Shown here piece after piece: positions 63,052 to 64,000 of a stretch of 64,000 nt of DNA (positions are counted from its first letter, which is position 1; each line of letters opens with the position of its first letter). The position numbers and the translations under genes were made by a program. The notes beneath the pieces were generated by a model that was given only the letters and a program-made list of their open reading frames with translations, did no database searches and was not told where the DNA came from. Source of the DNA: Verrucomicrobiaceae bacterium (lineage in GTDB: Bacteria; Verrucomicrobiota; Verrucomicrobiia; Verrucomicrobiales; Akkermansiaceae); contig JAIXOR010000021.1 in assembly GCA_027486655.1 (NCBI GenBank), positions 1-64,000 on the forward strand, written 5' to 3'.

Positions 63052-64000
63052 CGATCGATCCGTTGGATGTTTTTCCGGGTGAGAAAGGCCCCACGCGAGC
63101 GCAGGATGCGGTCCACCGGGATTTCAAACCCGCGATCGCCATCGCCACCAGCCTTCGATTCGAGGCCACCCGCGGCAAGAAACAATCCCGCCATCGCCCG
63201 GTTCTCCGGCAGCACGCTGGCCCAGAACCGTCGCACCTTGCGCCGCTTGGCCACAGCCGCCAGCTCGCCCAGCAGGAAGCCCGCCATGCCGAGGTGACGT
63301 TTCTCCTCATGCACGACAAACGCCACCTCCGCCCTGGCCCCGCCCTCTTCGAGGTAATACCGGCCGATCGCCCGCAGTTCCTGCCTGCCCTTGGCCTCCT
63401 CGAACAATCCGAGCGCCACATCCCTCCCCTGGTCCACCGCCGCCAGCTTGTAGGCGGACTCGCCACTCATCCGCTCCCGGTGGTATCCATAGCGCAGCCG
63501 CACCGTCTCCTCATCGTGGGAGTAGAAAAACTCCTGCAATCCCCGCATGTCACTCGGATGCAGCGGCCGCAGCAGATACCGCTCTTTCTGAAATCCCACC
63601 CACACGCTCTCCACCCCGTCGTCCGACACCCCGGTCTCGGTGGGCGGCATCGTGAAAAACCTCGGCAACCACCCACGCGTGCGCGCCCCGGCCAGCAGCG
63701 ACTCCCGGTGATCCGGGTGGGCGATCTCCACCAGCCGCGCCACCCGCTCCCGGATGCTGCGCCCGTGCAGACTCGCCACGCCGAATTCCGTCACCACGTA
63801 ATGCACATCCCCCCGCCCCGTACACACTCCGCTGCCACTCTCCAATCCCGCCACGATCCTCGATCGGCCATCCTCGTCCGAGGTCGAGGTCAGCGCGATG
63901 ATCGGCCGACCGCCCCGGCTCTTGCCAGCCCCGCGGATGAAGTCCTGCAAGGCCCCGATCCCGCCGTAAAACCGGTGCCCGCTTGAGTCCCTCACGACCT
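63048..64000 (-). CDS. Acetyl-CoA hydrolase/transferase fused to GNAT acetyltransferase, C-terminal fragment
   Basis: The gene enters the window from the right, so its start is missing. At least 317 residues are visible. The first part (GIGALQDFIRGAGKSRGGRPIIAL, GDVHYVVTEFGVASLHG, RVARLVEIAHPDHRESLL) is the C-terminal domain of the acetyl-CoA hydrolase/transferase family. After a linker (SVWVGFQKER) a GNAT domain follows, with YLLRPLHPSDM at its start and the acetyl-CoA loop HLGMAGFLLGELAAVAKRR. Such fusions are known in bacteria and may couple CoA-ester turnover with protein acylation. It overlaps the deacetylase gene by four bases. Confidence 0.9.
   Translation of the reverse strand, partial: VVRDSSGHRFYGGIGALQDFIRGAGKSRGGRPIIALTSTSDEDGRSRIVAGLESGSGVCTGRGDVHYVVTEFGVASLHGRSIRERVARLVEIAHPDHRESLLAGARTRGWLPRFFTMPPTETGVSDDGVESVWVGFQKERYLLRPLHPSDMRGLQEFFYSHDEETVRLRYGYHRERMSGESAYKLAAVDQGRDVALGLFEEAKGRQELRAIGRYYLEEGGARAEVAFVVHEEKRHLGMAGFLLGELAAVAKRRKVRRFWASVLPENRAMAGLFLAAGGLESKAGGDGDRGFEIPVDRILRSRGAFLTRKNIQRIDR

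Overview
The window looks like a chromosomal segment of a Verrucomicrobiota bacterium, probably Verrucomicrobiales (Luteolibacter/Haloferula-like). The evidence is high GC, DUF1800/DUF1501 surface-protein pairs, PEP-CTERM proteins with an exosortase, very large exported proteins built from PA14, lamin-tail, CotH and autotransporter-strand modules, an alternative complex III respiratory cluster, and weak or absent Shine-Dalgarno sequences. No tRNA, rRNA, CRISPR array, IS element or phage gene was seen, and no gene-free stretch exceeds 300 bases.

Left part (1-21.9 kb): the 5' end of a two-partner-secretion translocator, a DMT transporter, a His-rich lipoprotein, an acyl-CoA-synthetase-like ligase, an exported GH127 beta-L-arabinofuranosidase and L-serine dehydratase. 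A three-gene operon follows (DUF1800 multidomain protein, DUF1501 protein, pseudopilin-like membrane protein). Then come two divergent PEP-CTERM proteins, a nucleoside-hydrolase-like protein, PurT, a Tat-exported putative six-hairpin glycosidase and a membrane-anchored unknown.

Middle part (22-44 kb): two giant divergent exported proteins (a trypsin-like protease with passenger-type beta repeats, and a CotH-kinase/lamin-tail protein), a DUF3820 protein and an exported 5'-nucleotidase. The most notable locus is next: creB-creC, a PEP-CTERM-tagged VIT/VWA protein and an exosortase. Upstream of creB there are three TTCAC boxes at exact 11-bp spacing (the E. coli cre-tag is TTCAC-N6-TTCAC), and similarly phased boxes lie before the VIT/VWA gene. 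This resembles a CreBC-controlled dedicated surface-sorting system. A small HTH-like protein, an FAD oxidoreductase and a YtqB-like methyltransferase complete the part.

Right part (44-61.6 kb): one long minus-strand respiratory cluster. Its transcription order is actABCDEF (quinol:cytochrome c oxidoreductase), a membrane cytochrome c, a CcoN-like and a CcoO-like protein, another cytochrome c, then an aa3-type oxidase (subunits I, III, IV, two small membrane proteins, II). The CcoN-like protein has lost every recognisable CuB and heme b3 ligand, and subunit III carries a roughly 330-residue soluble insertion. Electrons probably pass from quinol through ACIII and the cytochromes c to the aa3 oxidase, with the CcoN/CcoO pair as a non-catalytic partner. 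The right edge holds a small membrane protein, a histone-deacetylase-like enzyme and an overlapping acetyl-CoA hydrolase/GNAT fusion that runs off the window.
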